Of a DNA stretch of 64,000 bases, positions 42,532 through 51,350 are shown piece after piece. How positions within the stretch are numbered: the first letter of the stretch is position 1; each line of letters begins with the position of its first letter. Under the pieces are notes generated by a model. The model was not told the origin of the DNA. It saw only the letters and a list, made by a program, of their open reading frames with translations, and searched no databases. Where the stretch lies: the NCBI GenBank assembly GCA_910584245.1, contig CAJTZF010000007.1, forward strand, positions 62,001 through 126,000, in the 5' to 3' direction. The stretch is from an uncultured Eubacterium sp. (GTDB lineage: Bacteria > Bacillota > Clostridia > Lachnospirales > Lachnospiraceae). The position numbers were made by a program, and so were the translations under genes.

Positions 42532-43452
42532 ATGGAGAAGTTCTATATTGGAGCGGACATTGGCGGAACAACGGTGAAGTTTGGGATGTTTTCCCGCACG
42601 GGCGAAATGATGGAAAAATGGGAGATTGAAACGAGGGTAGAGGACGAGGGGGTCAATATTCTCCCGGACGTGGCGGCAAGCATAGAAGAAAAGAGAGCGG
42701 AAAAGGACGGAAATATTATGGGCATTGGTATCGGTGTACCCGGTCCGGTGACCGACGAGGGAGTGGTATTAAGATGCCCGAATATTCACTGGCCGGTTTT
42801 GCATGTCAGGTCGAAGCTGGTTGAGCTGACCGGCGTAGGTAATATCAAGGTTGGAAATGATGCGAATGTGGCTGCTCTCGGGGAAATGTGGAAAGGCGGC
42901 GGAAGAGGATTTGACAGTATTGTCATGGTTACACTTGGCACCGGAGTGGGAGGCGGCATTATTTTAGGCGGGAAAATGCTGACCGGCGTGAAGGGCGCGG
43001 GCGGTGAAATTGGGCACACGAAGGTTGAGTGGAATGAGACGGAGGAATGCGGCTGCGGCGGAAAGGGCTGTCTGGAGCAGTACGCATCTGCGACGGGAAT
43101 TGTCCGTATGGCAAAGAGCGGGCTGCGGCAGGATTCCAGCTTGGCAGGTATTGAGGATATGACGGCGAAGGATGTTCTCGACGCTGCTAAAGCGGGAGAT
43201 GAGTACGCGCTCATTATTACGGAGCGGTTTGCAAAATATCTCGGGGTTGCACTGGCAAATGTCGCCCATGTTGTGGACCCGGAAGCGTTTGTAATTGGCG
43301 GAGGTGTGTCTTTGGCAGGAGAAATTATCATAAAAAAGGTGGAAAAGTATTATAATGATAATGTACTCTATGCGCTGAGGGACAAAGAGTTCCGTCTTGC
43401 AGAGCTTGGCAACGACGCCGGTATATATGGCGCGGTACGGATGGTATTGTGA
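42532..43452 (+). CDS. glcK: ROK-family glucokinase
   Basis: 306 residues. ATP-binding DIGGTTVKFG (9-18), catalytic GNDANVAALGE with its Asp (about 104-114), LGTGVGGGII, and the ROK zinc motif CGCGGKGCLEQYAS (about 176-189). It phosphorylates glucose to glucose-6-phosphate. The position after hprK agrees with a hexose-uptake role; a fructokinase or N-acetylmannosamine kinase is less likely. RBS AGGAAGG. Followed by murB with a 39-bp gap and no terminator. Confidence 0.87.
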   Translation: MEKFYIGADIGGTTVKFGMFSRTGEMMEKWEIETRVEDEGVNILPDVAASIEEKRAEKDGNIMGIGIGVPGPVTDEGVVLRCPNIHWPVLHVRSKLVELTGVGNIKVGNDANVAALGEMWKGGGRGFDSIVMVTLGTGVGGGIILGGKMLTGVKGAGGEIGHTKVEWNETEECGCGGKGCLEQYASATGIVRMAKSGLRQDSSLAGIEDMTAKDVLDAAKAGDEYALIITERFAKYLGVALANVAHVVDPEAFVIGGGVSLAGEIIIKKVEKYYNDNVLYALRDKEFRLAELGNDAGIYGAVRMVL

Positions 43453-43491
43453 CAGAGTATATAAACGTATAGCGGAAAGGACACGAGAGAC

Positions 43492-44373
43492 ATGCAAATG
43501 CAGGATGTAAAAATAGTTGAAAACGAACCTATGAGCGCCCACACGACTTTTCGGATCGGGGGACCGGCCCGTTATTATATGATTCCTGAAAATGCTGGGC
43601 AGGTCAGCAAATGCATGGGATTTGCCATGAAAATGGAACTTCCGTATGTTATTGTTGGAAAAGGAAGCAACGTGCTTTTTTCTGACGAGGGGTATCCAGG
43701 TGTGGTAATAGAGGTTGGAAGATCAATGGCAGATATAGAGGTGTCCGAAGACGGGCACATACGCGCGGGAGCGGGAGCGGGACTGGGAGCGCTGGCGGCG
43801 GCAGCGGCGAAGCAGTCTCTTAGCGGGTTGGAATTTGCCAGCGGCATACCCGGGACCGTGGGCGGTGCTGTGGTAATGAATGCAGGAGCATATGGCGGCG
43901 AGATCAAGGACTGTATCAAATCGGCAAAGGTGTTAGATAAGGAAGGCGCGGTTCTGGAGCTGAGCCGGGACGAGATGGAGCTTGGGTATCGTTCCAGCGT
44001 CATCCAGAGAAAGGGATATATCGTTACCGAGGCTGTCTTTCAGCTTCATAAAGGCAATAAAGAACAAATTTTGGGCCGCATGTCGGAATTAAATGCGAAG
44101 AGGAGAGAAAAGCAGCCTCTTGACTATCCGAGCGCGGGCAGTACATTCAAGCGTCCGGAGGGATATTTTGCTGGAAAATTGATTGAGGATGCGGGGCTGA
44201 GGGGATTTCAGGTCGGGGACGCCCAGGTATCGGAAAAGCATTGCGGTTTTGTTATTAACCGGGGCAAGGCCACGGCGGCTGACGTGATTGGACTTATGGA
44301 AGAGGTGCAGAAAAGGGTTCTTGAAACATCCGGTGTCCGCCTGGAGCCAGAAGTAAAGATTATTCGTGGATAA
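43492..44373 (+). CDS. murB: UDP-N-acetylenolpyruvoylglucosamine reductase
   Basis: 293 residues. FAD-binding region with TTFRIGGPARYY (19-30) and VIVGKGSNVLFSDEGYPGVVIE, then GIPGTVGGAVVMNAGAYGGEI and the C-terminal PSAGSTFKRP active-site stretch with the catalytic Ser. Makes UDP-N-acetylmuramic acid, the second step of peptidoglycan precursor synthesis. Located between glucokinase and rapZ, as in several Clostridia, tying wall synthesis to the carbon-control cluster. Confidence 0.92.
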   Translation: MQMQDVKIVENEPMSAHTTFRIGGPARYYMIPENAGQVSKCMGFAMKMELPYVIVGKGSNVLFSDEGYPGVVIEVGRSMADIEVSEDGHIRAGAGAGLGALAAAAAKQSLSGLEFASGIPGTVGGAVVMNAGAYGGEIKDCIKSAKVLDKEGAVLELSRDEMELGYRSSVIQRKGYIVTEAVFQLHKGNKEQILGRMSELNAKRREKQPLDYPSAGSTFKRPEGYFAGKLIEDAGLRGFQVGDAQVSEKHCGFVINRGKATAADVIGLMEEVQKRVLETSGVRLEPEVKIIRG

Positions 44374-44421
44374 TGGTGGTTTTTGGCGGGTTTGTGTCTC
44401 CGCGTATTAAGAAAAAAGCTA

Positions 44422-44451
44422 CGGAACGGAAGTTCCGCGCAGAAATGAGGG
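44422..44451 (+). promoter_or_regulatory. RBS-proximal hairpin before rapZ
   Basis: CGGAAC (44422-44427), loop GGAA, GTTCCG (44432-44437), then CGCAGAAATGAGGG and ATG 44457. Confidence 0.55.
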
Positions 44452-44456
44452 AAAAG

Positions 44457-45350
44457 ATGCGTTTTATAATTGTGACAGGAATGAGCGGGGCGGGGAGGTC
44501 TTCAGCAATGCGTATACTGGAGGACGACGGCTTTTTTTGTGTGGACAACCTTCCGGTTTCCCTGCTTCCGACATTTATGCAGCTTACTGAAAATTCGAGT
44601 GAGCAGATCGAGAAAGTCGCGCTTGGACTTGATATCCGCGGCGGGGAGGCTGCTCTTCGCGAGGCGGCGAGCGTGTTGCGCGATTTGAGGGCATCTGGCT
44701 GTACCTTTGAAATTTTGTTTTTCGAGGCGAGCACGCCAGTACTTGTGAAACGCTATAAGGAGACGAGGAGACTCCACCCGCTGGCAAGGGGCGGGAGGAT
44801 TGATTCCGGAATTGAGGCGGAGCGGAAGCTTCTGATTGACCTGAAAAGCAGTGCGGATTACATAATCGACACGAGCACGCTTCTTATCCGTGAATTAAAA
44901 CAGGAATTAGAGCGCATTTTTTTAACCGAGGGGGAGCATTGCAGCCTTTATCTGACATTTGTTTCCTTTGGGTTTAAATACGGCATCCCGACCGATGCAG
45001 ACCTCGTGTTTGACGTGAGATTTCTTCCCAATCCGTTTTATATTGATGAATTGAAAAATTTGACAGGAAATGATGCGGATGTGTACAATTATGTCATGAA
45101 ATTTTCCCAGGCAGAAGAATTTTTAGGGAAATTAAAGGGCATGCTTGATTTTCTAATACCACATTATATTATGGAGGGAAAAAACCAGCTGGTAATCGCA
45201 ATCGGATGTACCGGCGGCAAACACCGTTCAGTCACACTTACCAATGCCCTTTATAAACAATATGAAAATTCGGAATATGGGTGCAAGAAAGAGCATAGAG
45301 ATATAGAGAAGGACAGGTTGAGGGGTTTATGTCGTATTCAGGAAAAGTAA
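44457..45350 (+). CDS. rapZ: RapZ/YvcJ-family nucleotide-binding protein with altered P-loop
   Basis: 297 residues. The Walker A motif reads GMSGAGRSS (residues 8-16): Arg14 replaces the nearly invariant lysine. The rest is canonical: EDDGFFCVDNLPVSLLP, and the C-terminal half with FLPNPFY, GCTGGKHRSVTL and HRDIEK. RapZ binds nucleotide and UDP-GlcNAc or RNA in various bacteria; in Bacillus YvcJ affects competence. The start was set at 44457 (MRFIIVTGMSG) by homology and the AATGAGGG site. The last about 15 codons overlap the duplicated whiA start region, so the tail EKDRLRGLCRIQEK arises from that repeat. Confidence 0.88.
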   Translation: MRFIIVTGMSGAGRSSAMRILEDDGFFCVDNLPVSLLPTFMQLTENSSEQIEKVALGLDIRGGEAALREAASVLRDLRASGCTFEILFFEASTPVLVKRYKETRRLHPLARGGRIDSGIEAERKLLIDLKSSADYIIDTSTLLIRELKQELERIFLTEGEHCSLYLTFVSFGFKYGIPTDADLVFDVRFLPNPFYIDELKNLTGNDADVYNYVMKFSQAEEFLGKLKGMLDFLIPHYIMEGKNQLVIAIGCTGGKHRSVTLTNALYKQYENSEYGCKKEHRDIEKDRLRGLCRIQEK

Positions 45351-45362
45351 AGGAAGAGCTGG
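45306..45362 (+). repeat. 57-bp direct repeat, copy 1 (rapZ end / false whiA start)
   Basis: Identical over 57 bp to 45389-45445 (offset 83 bp, 26-bp spacer). It contains the end and stop codon of rapZ plus a ribosome site, ATG and about 11 codons of a whiA-like start at 45329. Confidence 0.95.
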
Positions 45363-45433
45363 CGTGCAAAGGATACACAGGTAAAAGTGAGAAGGACAGG
45401 TTGAGGGGTTTATGTCGTATTCAGGAAAAGTAA
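45329..45433 (+). other. 34-codon upstream ORF from the duplicated whiA start
   Basis: Copy 1 provides ATG plus the first 11 residues of WhiA (MSYSGKVKEEL). The reading frame then runs through the spacer and, because 83 is not a multiple of three, crosses copy 2 in the rapZ frame and stops at 45431-45433. Its last 14 residues equal those of RapZ. It is probably not functional as a protein but could affect whiA translation. Confidence 0.55.
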
Positions 45434-45445
45434 AGGAAGAGCTGG
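45389..45445 (+). repeat. 57-bp direct repeat, copy 2 (true whiA start)
   Basis: Second copy; includes the whiA ribosome site (TTGAGGGG) and ATG at 45412. Differs from copy 1 immediately outside both edges. Confidence 0.95.
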
Positions 45446-46332
45446 GAAACCAGGTGAGTCGGGCGAGGCACTGCCAGATTGCAGAGCTGGCGGCGCTTTT
45501 TTGCTGTTGTGGACAGCTGGTGCCGGAAGGGGAGGGAAAGTTTTCTGCGAAATTTGTCACAGAGAACTTGACAGCGGCCAGAAAATATTCTATCTTAATT
45601 AAGAAAGCATTTCAATTCCAGGTAGAGATGTCGGTGAAGGGACATCAGTACCTATTGTATATTCTCGACACGGAGGAGGCTCGGACGTTTTGTCAGGCGT
45701 TGAAATGCACAGAGGGGAAAAGACTGGTTTCTGAACTGGTCGTTCAGAGGAGCTGTTGTAAGCGGGCGTTTATCCGCGGGCTTTTTCTGGCGTGTGGATC
45801 GGTCACCGATCCGGAGAGAGGATATCATCTTGAAATGGCATTAAACTCCAGGGGAAAAGCGGATGAGGTGGTTTTGCTTCTGGAGGCATTTGGGATTGAA
45901 GCGAAAATTGTAGAGAGGAAAAAGAACTATATTGTTTATGTGAAAGAGGGGTCACGTATTGTTGACCTGCTAAATGTTATGGAGGCGCACGTCGCGTTGA
46001 TGGAGTTTGAGAACGTCCGTATATTGAAAGAGATGAGGAATTCCATAAATCGTAAAGTGAATTGTGAGACGGCCAATATAAAAAAGACCGTTTCTGCTTC
46101 CGCCAGACAGATTGCAGATATACAATACATTAAGGATACTTCCGGGTTTGGAACACTTCCTAAGGGCTTGGCAGATATAGCAAACCTTCGACTTGAGTAT
46201 GCAGAAGTATCATTGAAAGAGCTTGGTGAGATGTTGAATCCGCCGATTGGAAAATCCGGTGTGAATCATCGTCTGCGTAAACTGAGCGAGTTGGCGGAGG
46301 ATTTAAGAAACCGCGGAAACGGAGCTGTCTAA
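45412..46332 (+). CDS. whiA: DNA-binding protein WhiA (sporulation regulator family)
   Basis: 306 residues: a LAGLIDADG-like N-terminal domain (VKEELGNQVSRARHCQIAELAALFCCC) and a C-terminal helix-turn-helix (LRLEYAEVSLKELGEMLNPPIGKSGVNHRLRKL). WhiA regulates sporulation in actinomycetes and cell division or chromosome segregation in Firmicutes. The start is in the second copy of a 57-bp repeat. In Bacillus the order is yvcI-yvcJ-yvcK-whiA-crh; here yvcK is missing between rapZ and whiA. Confidence 0.92.
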   Translation: MSYSGKVKEELGNQVSRARHCQIAELAALFCCCGQLVPEGEGKFSAKFVTENLTAARKYSILIKKAFQFQVEMSVKGHQYLLYILDTEEARTFCQALKCTEGKRLVSELVVQRSCCKRAFIRGLFLACGSVTDPERGYHLEMALNSRGKADEVVLLLEAFGIEAKIVERKKNYIVYVKEGSRIVDLLNVMEAHVALMEFENVRILKEMRNSINRKVNCETANIKKTVSASARQIADIQYIKDTSGFGTLPKGLADIANLRLEYAEVSLKELGEMLNPPIGKSGVNHRLRKLSELAEDLRNRGNGAV

Positions 46333-46354
46333 TGGCGGGCAGTGAAACATATTA

Positions 46355-46380
46355 TGTGCAATATAAGCACAGAAATGAGG
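46355..46380 (+). promoter_or_regulatory. RBS-abutting hairpin before crh
   Basis: TGTGC (46355-46359), 7-nt loop, GCACA (46367-46371), then GAAATGAGG (46372-46380) and ATG at 46387. Geometry identical to the uxaC leader. Confidence 0.55.
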
Positions 46381-46386
46381 AGAAAA

Positions 46387-46644
46387 ATGATCGAGAAGAA
46401 TGTTGAAGTAAATATGGTTGAGAATGGTGCCAGGCTAACTGCTAAATTGGTGCAGATTGCAAGTCAGTATCAAAGCAAGGTGAGCATTAAGCAGGATACT
46501 ACCGTAGTGAATGCCAAGAGTATCATGGGAATGATGACATTAGGGCTGGTAACCGGGCAAAAGCTTGATGTAGAGATAGAGGGGGAGGACGAAAAGGATG
46601 CGATGGACAGCATAGAGACGTTCCTCCTAGGTAAGCAGGTGTGA
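46387..46644 (+). CDS. crh: Crh-like HPr paralog lacking the catalytic histidine
   Basis: 85 residues, HPr fold. The loop that holds His15 in HPr (GIHARPA) reads ENGARLT: Gly14 takes the His position and Leu17 the Pro position. The regulatory serine is kept as Ser45 in NAKSIMGMM (Ser46 of HPr), and GEDEKDAMDSIE matches the last helix. It therefore cannot carry phosphate in the PTS but can be phosphorylated by HprK, as Crh of Bacillus, which likewise follows whiA. Probable role: CcpA co-repressor in catabolite control. A second, canonical ptsH must exist elsewhere if the PTS is used. Confidence 0.85.
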   Translation: MIEKNVEVNMVENGARLTAKLVQIASQYQSKVSIKQDTTVVNAKSIMGMMTLGLVTGQKLDVEIEGEDEKDAMDSIETFLLGKQV

Positions 46645-46771
46645 CTAAGACAGTGAGCAGAGCCGGGGTTTGTGCCATATCGGTAATGCGGCTGGTGCTG
46701 ACATGTGTGGAAGCATAGGGGAACGCGTTGCGGAAATACTGGGAATTTATGGATCGTGATGGAGAATACAT

Positions 46772-49700
46772 ATGAATTTTACACATCTTCATGTGCATAG
46801 TGAATACAGCTTGTTAGATGGTTCCAGTAAGATCGGCGAGCTTATAGCGCGGACAAAGGAACTCGGGATGGACAGCATAGCTATCACCGACCACGGTGTG
46901 ATGTACGGTGTTATCGACTTTTACCGGGCGGCGAAGGACGCTGGAGTCCGGCCAATTATCGGGTGCGAGGTATACGTCGCACCCGGCTCCCGTTTTGACC
47001 GTGAGAGCAGTCAGGGAGAGGAGCGTTATAATCATTTAGTATTGCTGGCGGAAAACGACACCGGATACAAAAATCTGATGAAAATAGTATCCAAAGGCTT
47101 TACCGAGGGATTTTATTATAAGCCCCGCGTAGATTATGAGGTGCTGCGAAGCTGCCACGAGGGGATTATTGCGCTGAGCGCTTGTCTTGCCGGGGCTGTT
47201 CCGGCAAAGCTCATAAAGGGATCCTACGAGGAGGCAAAAGAAGAGGCATTAAAATTACAAGGTATTTTTGGAAAAGGGAACTTTTTTCTGGAGCTTCAGG
47301 ATCATGGGCTGTCTCCGCAGCAGACTGTGAACCAGGGGCTTCTTCGAATGCACGAGGATACGGGAATTGAGCTTGTGGCTACGAACGATGTACACTACAT
47401 TTATGACACGGACGTTGAAGCGCATGACATTTTACTTTGTATCCAGACAGGGAAGAAGGTCAGCGATGAAAACCGCATGAGGTATGAGGGCGGGCAGTAT
47501 TTTCTGAAATCGCCGGAGCAGATGGCGGAATTGTTTCCGTATGCGCGTGAGGCGCTTGAGAATACTTATAAAATCGGGCAGAGGTGCAACGTAGAGATTG
47601 AATTTGGAAATTATAAGCTGCCAAAATTTGATGTGCCGGAGGGGTACACGGCGGAAGAGTATCTCAGAAAGCTGTGTTCAGACGGGCTTGAAAAGAGATA
47701 CCGGGATTCTGAATACGACCAGGATATGCTTCACAGGCGTTTGGAGTATGAACTTGATACGATCGTGAGCATGGGTTTTGTGGATTATTTCCTTATTGTG
47801 TGGGATTTTATTAAATATGCGAAGGACCACGATATTCCTGTGGGCCCGGGGAGGGGATCGGGAGCGGGAAGCATTGTGGCATATGTGCTTGAAATCACGG
47901 ATGTAATTGATCCTATTAAGTATAATTTGATTTTTGAGCGTTTTTTAAACCCAGAGCGTGTGACGATGCCTGATATTGATATCGACTTTTGTGTGGAGCG
48001 GCGCCAGGAGGTCATTGACTATGTGACTGAAAAATATGGAAGGGACCGTGTGGTACAGATTGTTACGTTCGGAACGATGGCGGCCCGCATGGCGATCCGG
48101 GATGTGGGGCGCGCGCTTGATCTGCCGTATGCGTTCGTCGACAGTGTGGCAAAAGCGGTGCCGATGGAGCTTGGCATCACAATCGGCAAGGCGTTGGATA
48201 TGAACCCTGAGCTGAAGAGCATGTATGAGGGGGATGAGAGTGTCAAGAAGCTGATTGATATGTCGCTGCGTCTGGAAGGACTTCCCAGGCACACATCCAT
48301 TCATGCGGCGGGCGTCGTCATCAGTCCGGAGGAGGTGGATCACTTCGTTCCGGTATCACGGGCGGCAGATGGGACGATTACAACGCAGTATACGATGGTT
48401 ACGCTGGAAGAGTTAGGCTTGTTGAAAATGGATTTCCTGGGCCTTCGGAACCTCACAGTCATTAAGCATGCCGTAGAGGGGATCTTAAATTTAGAGGATA
48501 TCAGCTATGAGGACAAGCATGTATATGAGATGATTTCAGCCGGAAAGACGGAAGGTGTGTTCCAGTTGGAAAGCGCGGGCATGACAAGCTTTATGAAGGA
48601 GCTGAAGCCGGAGTGCATTGAGGATATTATCGCGGGCATCGCCTTGTACCGGCCGGGGCCGATGGATTTTATTCCGAAATATATAGCGGGTAAAAATGAC
48701 AAAAATAATATCGTCTACGATTGCCCGGAACTGGAGCCAATTCTTTCCCCGACCTACGGGTGCATCGTTTACCAGGAACAGGTGATGCAGATCGTGCGGG
48801 AGCTCGCCGGATATAGTTTTGGGCGCAGTGATCTCGTGCGGAGGGCCATGTCGAAAAAAAAGACATCGGTGATGGAAAAGGAAAAGAATAATTTTATATA
48901 CGGCAATGAGGAAGAAGGGGTCGAGGGATGTATTAAGCGCGGCATACCAGAGGCGGTCGCCCGCAAAATATTTGACGAGATGATTGATTTCGCTAAATAT
49001 GCTTTTAATAAATCTCATGCGGCTGCCTACGCAGTGCTGGCTTATCAGACGGCCTATTTGAAATATTATTATCCAAAGGAATTTATGGCGGCGCTGCTCA
49101 CGTCCGTTATGGAAAACACCGGGAAGATTACCGAATATACGATGACTTGCCGGCAGATGGGGATAGCAATCCTGCCGCCGGATATTAATGGAGGAGAGGC
49201 GAAATTTACACCGGCTGAGGATGGCATCAAGTACGGGCTGGCAGCGATTAAGAGCGTTGGACGGCCGGTGATTGAGGAGATCGTGGCGGAGCGCAGGGAA
49301 GGCGGCGCCTTTACATCCCTGAAGGATTTGTGTGCGAGACTTTCCGGAAGGGCCGTCAATAAACGGGCGCTTGAAAGTCTGATCAAAGCGGGGGCGCTCG
49401 ACTGTCTTGATGGAACACGCAAACAAAAGATGAGCGCGTATGCGGGTATTTTGGCTGGAATCAGCCAGGAAAAGAAGGCGGCGGTGGCCGGCCAGATGAC
49501 ATTGTTTGATTTTGCGGGCGAGGAGGCCAGGGAGGAGCTGGAGGAGAAGCTCCCTGACGTGGGTGAGTACGACAAGGAAATGATACTCAGTTTCGAAAAG
49601 GAGGTGCTCGGTGTTTACATCAGCGGCCATCCTCTGGAGGAATATATCCCGGTTATGAAACAGAGCATCACGAGAACGACAACGGATTTTGCGGTGGCAG

Positions 49701-50236
49701 AGGGCGAAAAAGCGTCGGTTGTCCGAGACAATGAAGTAGTGGTGATCGGCGGTATGATAGTAGATAAAACAGTGAAGGTGACCCGGACAAACAGCATGAT
49801 GGCGTTTATTACGCTGGAAGATCTCGTGGGAACAGTGGAAGTAATTGTCTTTCCGAAAGACTATGAGAATTACCGCAGTTATCTGGAGGAGGACCGCAAG
49901 GTATTTATAAAGGGGCGCGTGACGGTAGAGGAGGACAAGCCGGCGAAGCTGATTTGCCAGAAGATCGTTCCCTTTGACGATGTTCCTAAGCAGCTATGGA
50001 TCCAGTGCCAGACGAAAACGGAGTACAGGGAAAAAGAAAGCGCATTATTTGATATATTGGGAAAATACGATGGCCAACATACCGTGCTTATATATTTGGC
50101 GAAAGAGAGGGCGAAAAAACAGCTGCCAAACAGCCGGATGACAGATGTGCGCCCGGAGCTGTTACAGGAGCTTTATCTGTTATTTGGAGAGGAAAATATA
50201 AAAGTAGTGCAAATGAGTATTGAAAAATTCTTATAA
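46772..50236 (+). CDS. dnaE: DNA polymerase III alpha subunit (DnaE)
   Basis: 1154 residues. The PHP domain starts with FTHLHVHSEYSLLDG (His5, His7, His9). Catalytic aspartates are in PDIDIDF (about 401-405); GRGSGAGS (the polymerase G-loop) and the C-terminal helix-hairpin-helix plus OB fold (VGTVEVIVFPKDYENY) follow. Acts in chromosomal replication; in Firmicutes DnaE1-like forms work with PolC. Located between crh and pfkA, as in many Clostridia. No own promoter was recognised. Confidence 0.93.
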   Translation: MNFTHLHVHSEYSLLDGSSKIGELIARTKELGMDSIAITDHGVMYGVIDFYRAAKDAGVRPIIGCEVYVAPGSRFDRESSQGEERYNHLVLLAENDTGYKNLMKIVSKGFTEGFYYKPRVDYEVLRSCHEGIIALSACLAGAVPAKLIKGSYEEAKEEALKLQGIFGKGNFFLELQDHGLSPQQTVNQGLLRMHEDTGIELVATNDVHYIYDTDVEAHDILLCIQTGKKVSDENRMRYEGGQYFLKSPEQMAELFPYAREALENTYKIGQRCNVEIEFGNYKLPKFDVPEGYTAEEYLRKLCSDGLEKRYRDSEYDQDMLHRRLEYELDTIVSMGFVDYFLIVWDFIKYAKDHDIPVGPGRGSGAGSIVAYVLEITDVIDPIKYNLIFERFLNPERVTMPDIDIDFCVERRQEVIDYVTEKYGRDRVVQIVTFGTMAARMAIRDVGRALDLPYAFVDSVAKAVPMELGITIGKALDMNPELKSMYEGDESVKKLIDMSLRLEGLPRHTSIHAAGVVISPEEVDHFVPVSRAADGTITTQYTMVTLEELGLLKMDFLGLRNLTVIKHAVEGILNLEDISYEDKHVYEMISAGKTEGVFQLESAGMTSFMKELKPECIEDIIAGIALYRPGPMDFIPKYIAGKNDKNNIVYDCPELEPILSPTYGCIVYQEQVMQIVRELAGYSFGRSDLVRRAMSKKKTSVMEKEKNNFIYGNEEEGVEGCIKRGIPEAVARKIFDEMIDFAKYAFNKSHAAAYAVLAYQTAYLKYYYPKEFMAALLTSVMENTGKITEYTMTCRQMGIAILPPDINGGEAKFTPAEDGIKYGLAAIKSVGRPVIEEIVAERREGGAFTSLKDLCARLSGRAVNKRALESLIKAGALDCLDGTRKQKMSAYAGILAGISQEKKAAVAGQMTLFDFAGEEAREELEEKLPDVGEYDKEMILSFEKEVLGVYISGHPLEEYIPVMKQSITRTTTDFAVAEGEKASVVRDNEVVVIGGMIVDKTVKVTRTNSMMAFITLEDLVGTVEVIVFPKDYENYRSYLEEDRKVFIKGRVTVEEDKPAKLICQKIVPFDDVPKQLWIQCQTKTEYREKESALFDILGKYDGQHTVLIYLAKERAKKQLPNSRMTDVRPELLQELYLLFGEENIKVVQMSIEKFL

Positions 50237-50248
50237 ATGTCGTACAAT
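50220..50248 (+). promoter_or_regulatory. promoter of pfkA
   Basis: TTGAAA (50220-50225), 17 bp, TACAAT (50243-50248), starting inside the last codons of dnaE. Confidence 0.75.
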
Positions 50249-50300
50249 AAATTTAGTGCGGTTTTATGAGAACGCGTAACACTTCGGAATGGAGGGAATG

Positions 50301-51278
50301 ATGGAAGTGAGAGAAATAAAAACGATCGGAGTCCTGACAAGCGGCGGGGATGCACCGGGAATGAATGCTGCGATACGTGCGGTGGTGCGGTCCGGTATTT
50401 CGAGTGGCTTAAACGTGGTGGGAATTCGCCGTGGATATATGGGACTTTTAGAGGAAGATATTATTGATATGGGTACGATGAGTGTTTCGGACATCGTGCA
50501 AAAGGGCGGTACGATTCTTTATACGTCCCGCTGCATGGAGATGACGACGCCGGAAGGACAGAAAAAGGCGGCGGACATTTGCCGCAAGCATGGTATTGAC
50601 GGTATCGTGGTAATTGGCGGGGACGGTTCTTTCCGTGGGGCGCAGAAGCTCTCAGCTAATGGTATTAATACGATTGGCGTTCCGGGTACGATTGACCTGG
50701 ATATTTCCTGTACGGAATATACAATTGGTTTTGATACGGCGTGCAATACCGCTATGGAGGCGATTGACAAGATCCGGGATACGTCGGCTTCCCATGAGAG
50801 ATGCAGCATTATTGAAGTTATGGGTCGTACGGCCGGGCATATCGCGCTCTGGTGTGGAATTAGCAACGGTTCGGAGTATGTGCTGATTCCGGAGAGATAT
50901 GACAACGATGAACAGAAAATTATAGAGAAAATCTGTGCTAAGAGAAGGATCGGTAAAAAGCATCATATCATCGTCAATGCGGAGGGGATTGGTGATTCGT
51001 ACGGGATGGCGGAGAGAATTGAGAAAGCTACCGGTATCGAAACCCGCGCCACAGTCATCGGCCATATCCAGCGTGGCGGAAACCCGACGTGCCGTGACCG
51101 CGTATATGCTTCCGCAATGGGCGCAAAAGCAGTAGACCTTCTTCTGGAGGGAAAGACGAACCGGGTAGTGGCTTACCGTGAAGGACATTTTTGTGATCTG
51201 GATATCGACGATGCGTTGAATATGACGAAAGATATCGACGAGCATTTGTTCAGCATGACAAAGAGACTTTCGAGATAA
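50301..51278 (+). CDS. pfkA: ATP-dependent 6-phosphofructokinase
   Basis: 325 residues, standard bacterial length. GGDAPGMNAAIR (15-26) and IGGDGSFRGA (106-115; GGDGS with Gly in the ATP-specific position) are clear, and PGTIDLD (about 128-134) carries the catalytic Asp pair, with Leu where most have Asn. Commits fructose-6-phosphate to glycolysis; its product fructose-1,6-bisphosphate activates HprK encoded in the same block. Start at 50301 is behind GGAGGG. Ended by a bidirectional terminator. Confidence 0.93.
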   Translation: MEVREIKTIGVLTSGGDAPGMNAAIRAVVRSGISSGLNVVGIRRGYMGLLEEDIIDMGTMSVSDIVQKGGTILYTSRCMEMTTPEGQKKAADICRKHGIDGIVVIGGDGSFRGAQKLSANGINTIGVPGTIDLDISCTEYTIGFDTACNTAMEAIDKIRDTSASHERCSIIEVMGRTAGHIALWCGISNGSEYVLIPERYDNDEQKIIEKICAKRRIGKKHHIIVNAEGIGDSYGMAERIEKATGIETRATVIGHIQRGGNPTCRDRVYASAMGAKAVDLLLEGKTNRVVAYREGHFCDLDIDDALNMTKDIDEHLFSMTKRLSR

Positions 51279-51297
51279 TATTTATGTGCTATTTACA

Positions 51298-51348
51298 AAC
51301 GAGTGGGGATTCTTTATACTAAGAAATCCCCACTCGTTCCATGTTTGT
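51298..51348. terminator. bidirectional terminator
   Basis: Arms AACGAGTGGGGATT (51298-51311) and AATCCCCACTCGTT (51325-51338), perfect 14 bp, between convergent pfkA and the small acidic protein gene. Confidence 0.85.
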
Positions 51349-51350
51349 TA

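Noticed and set aside
46387..46644. Canonical PTS phosphocarrier HPr
   Set aside because: No His at the active position (Gly14), so it cannot accept phosphate from EI.
48536..49630. 364-codon open frame antisense to dnaE
   Set aside because: Complement of conserved polymerase coding sequence, no recognisable domain.
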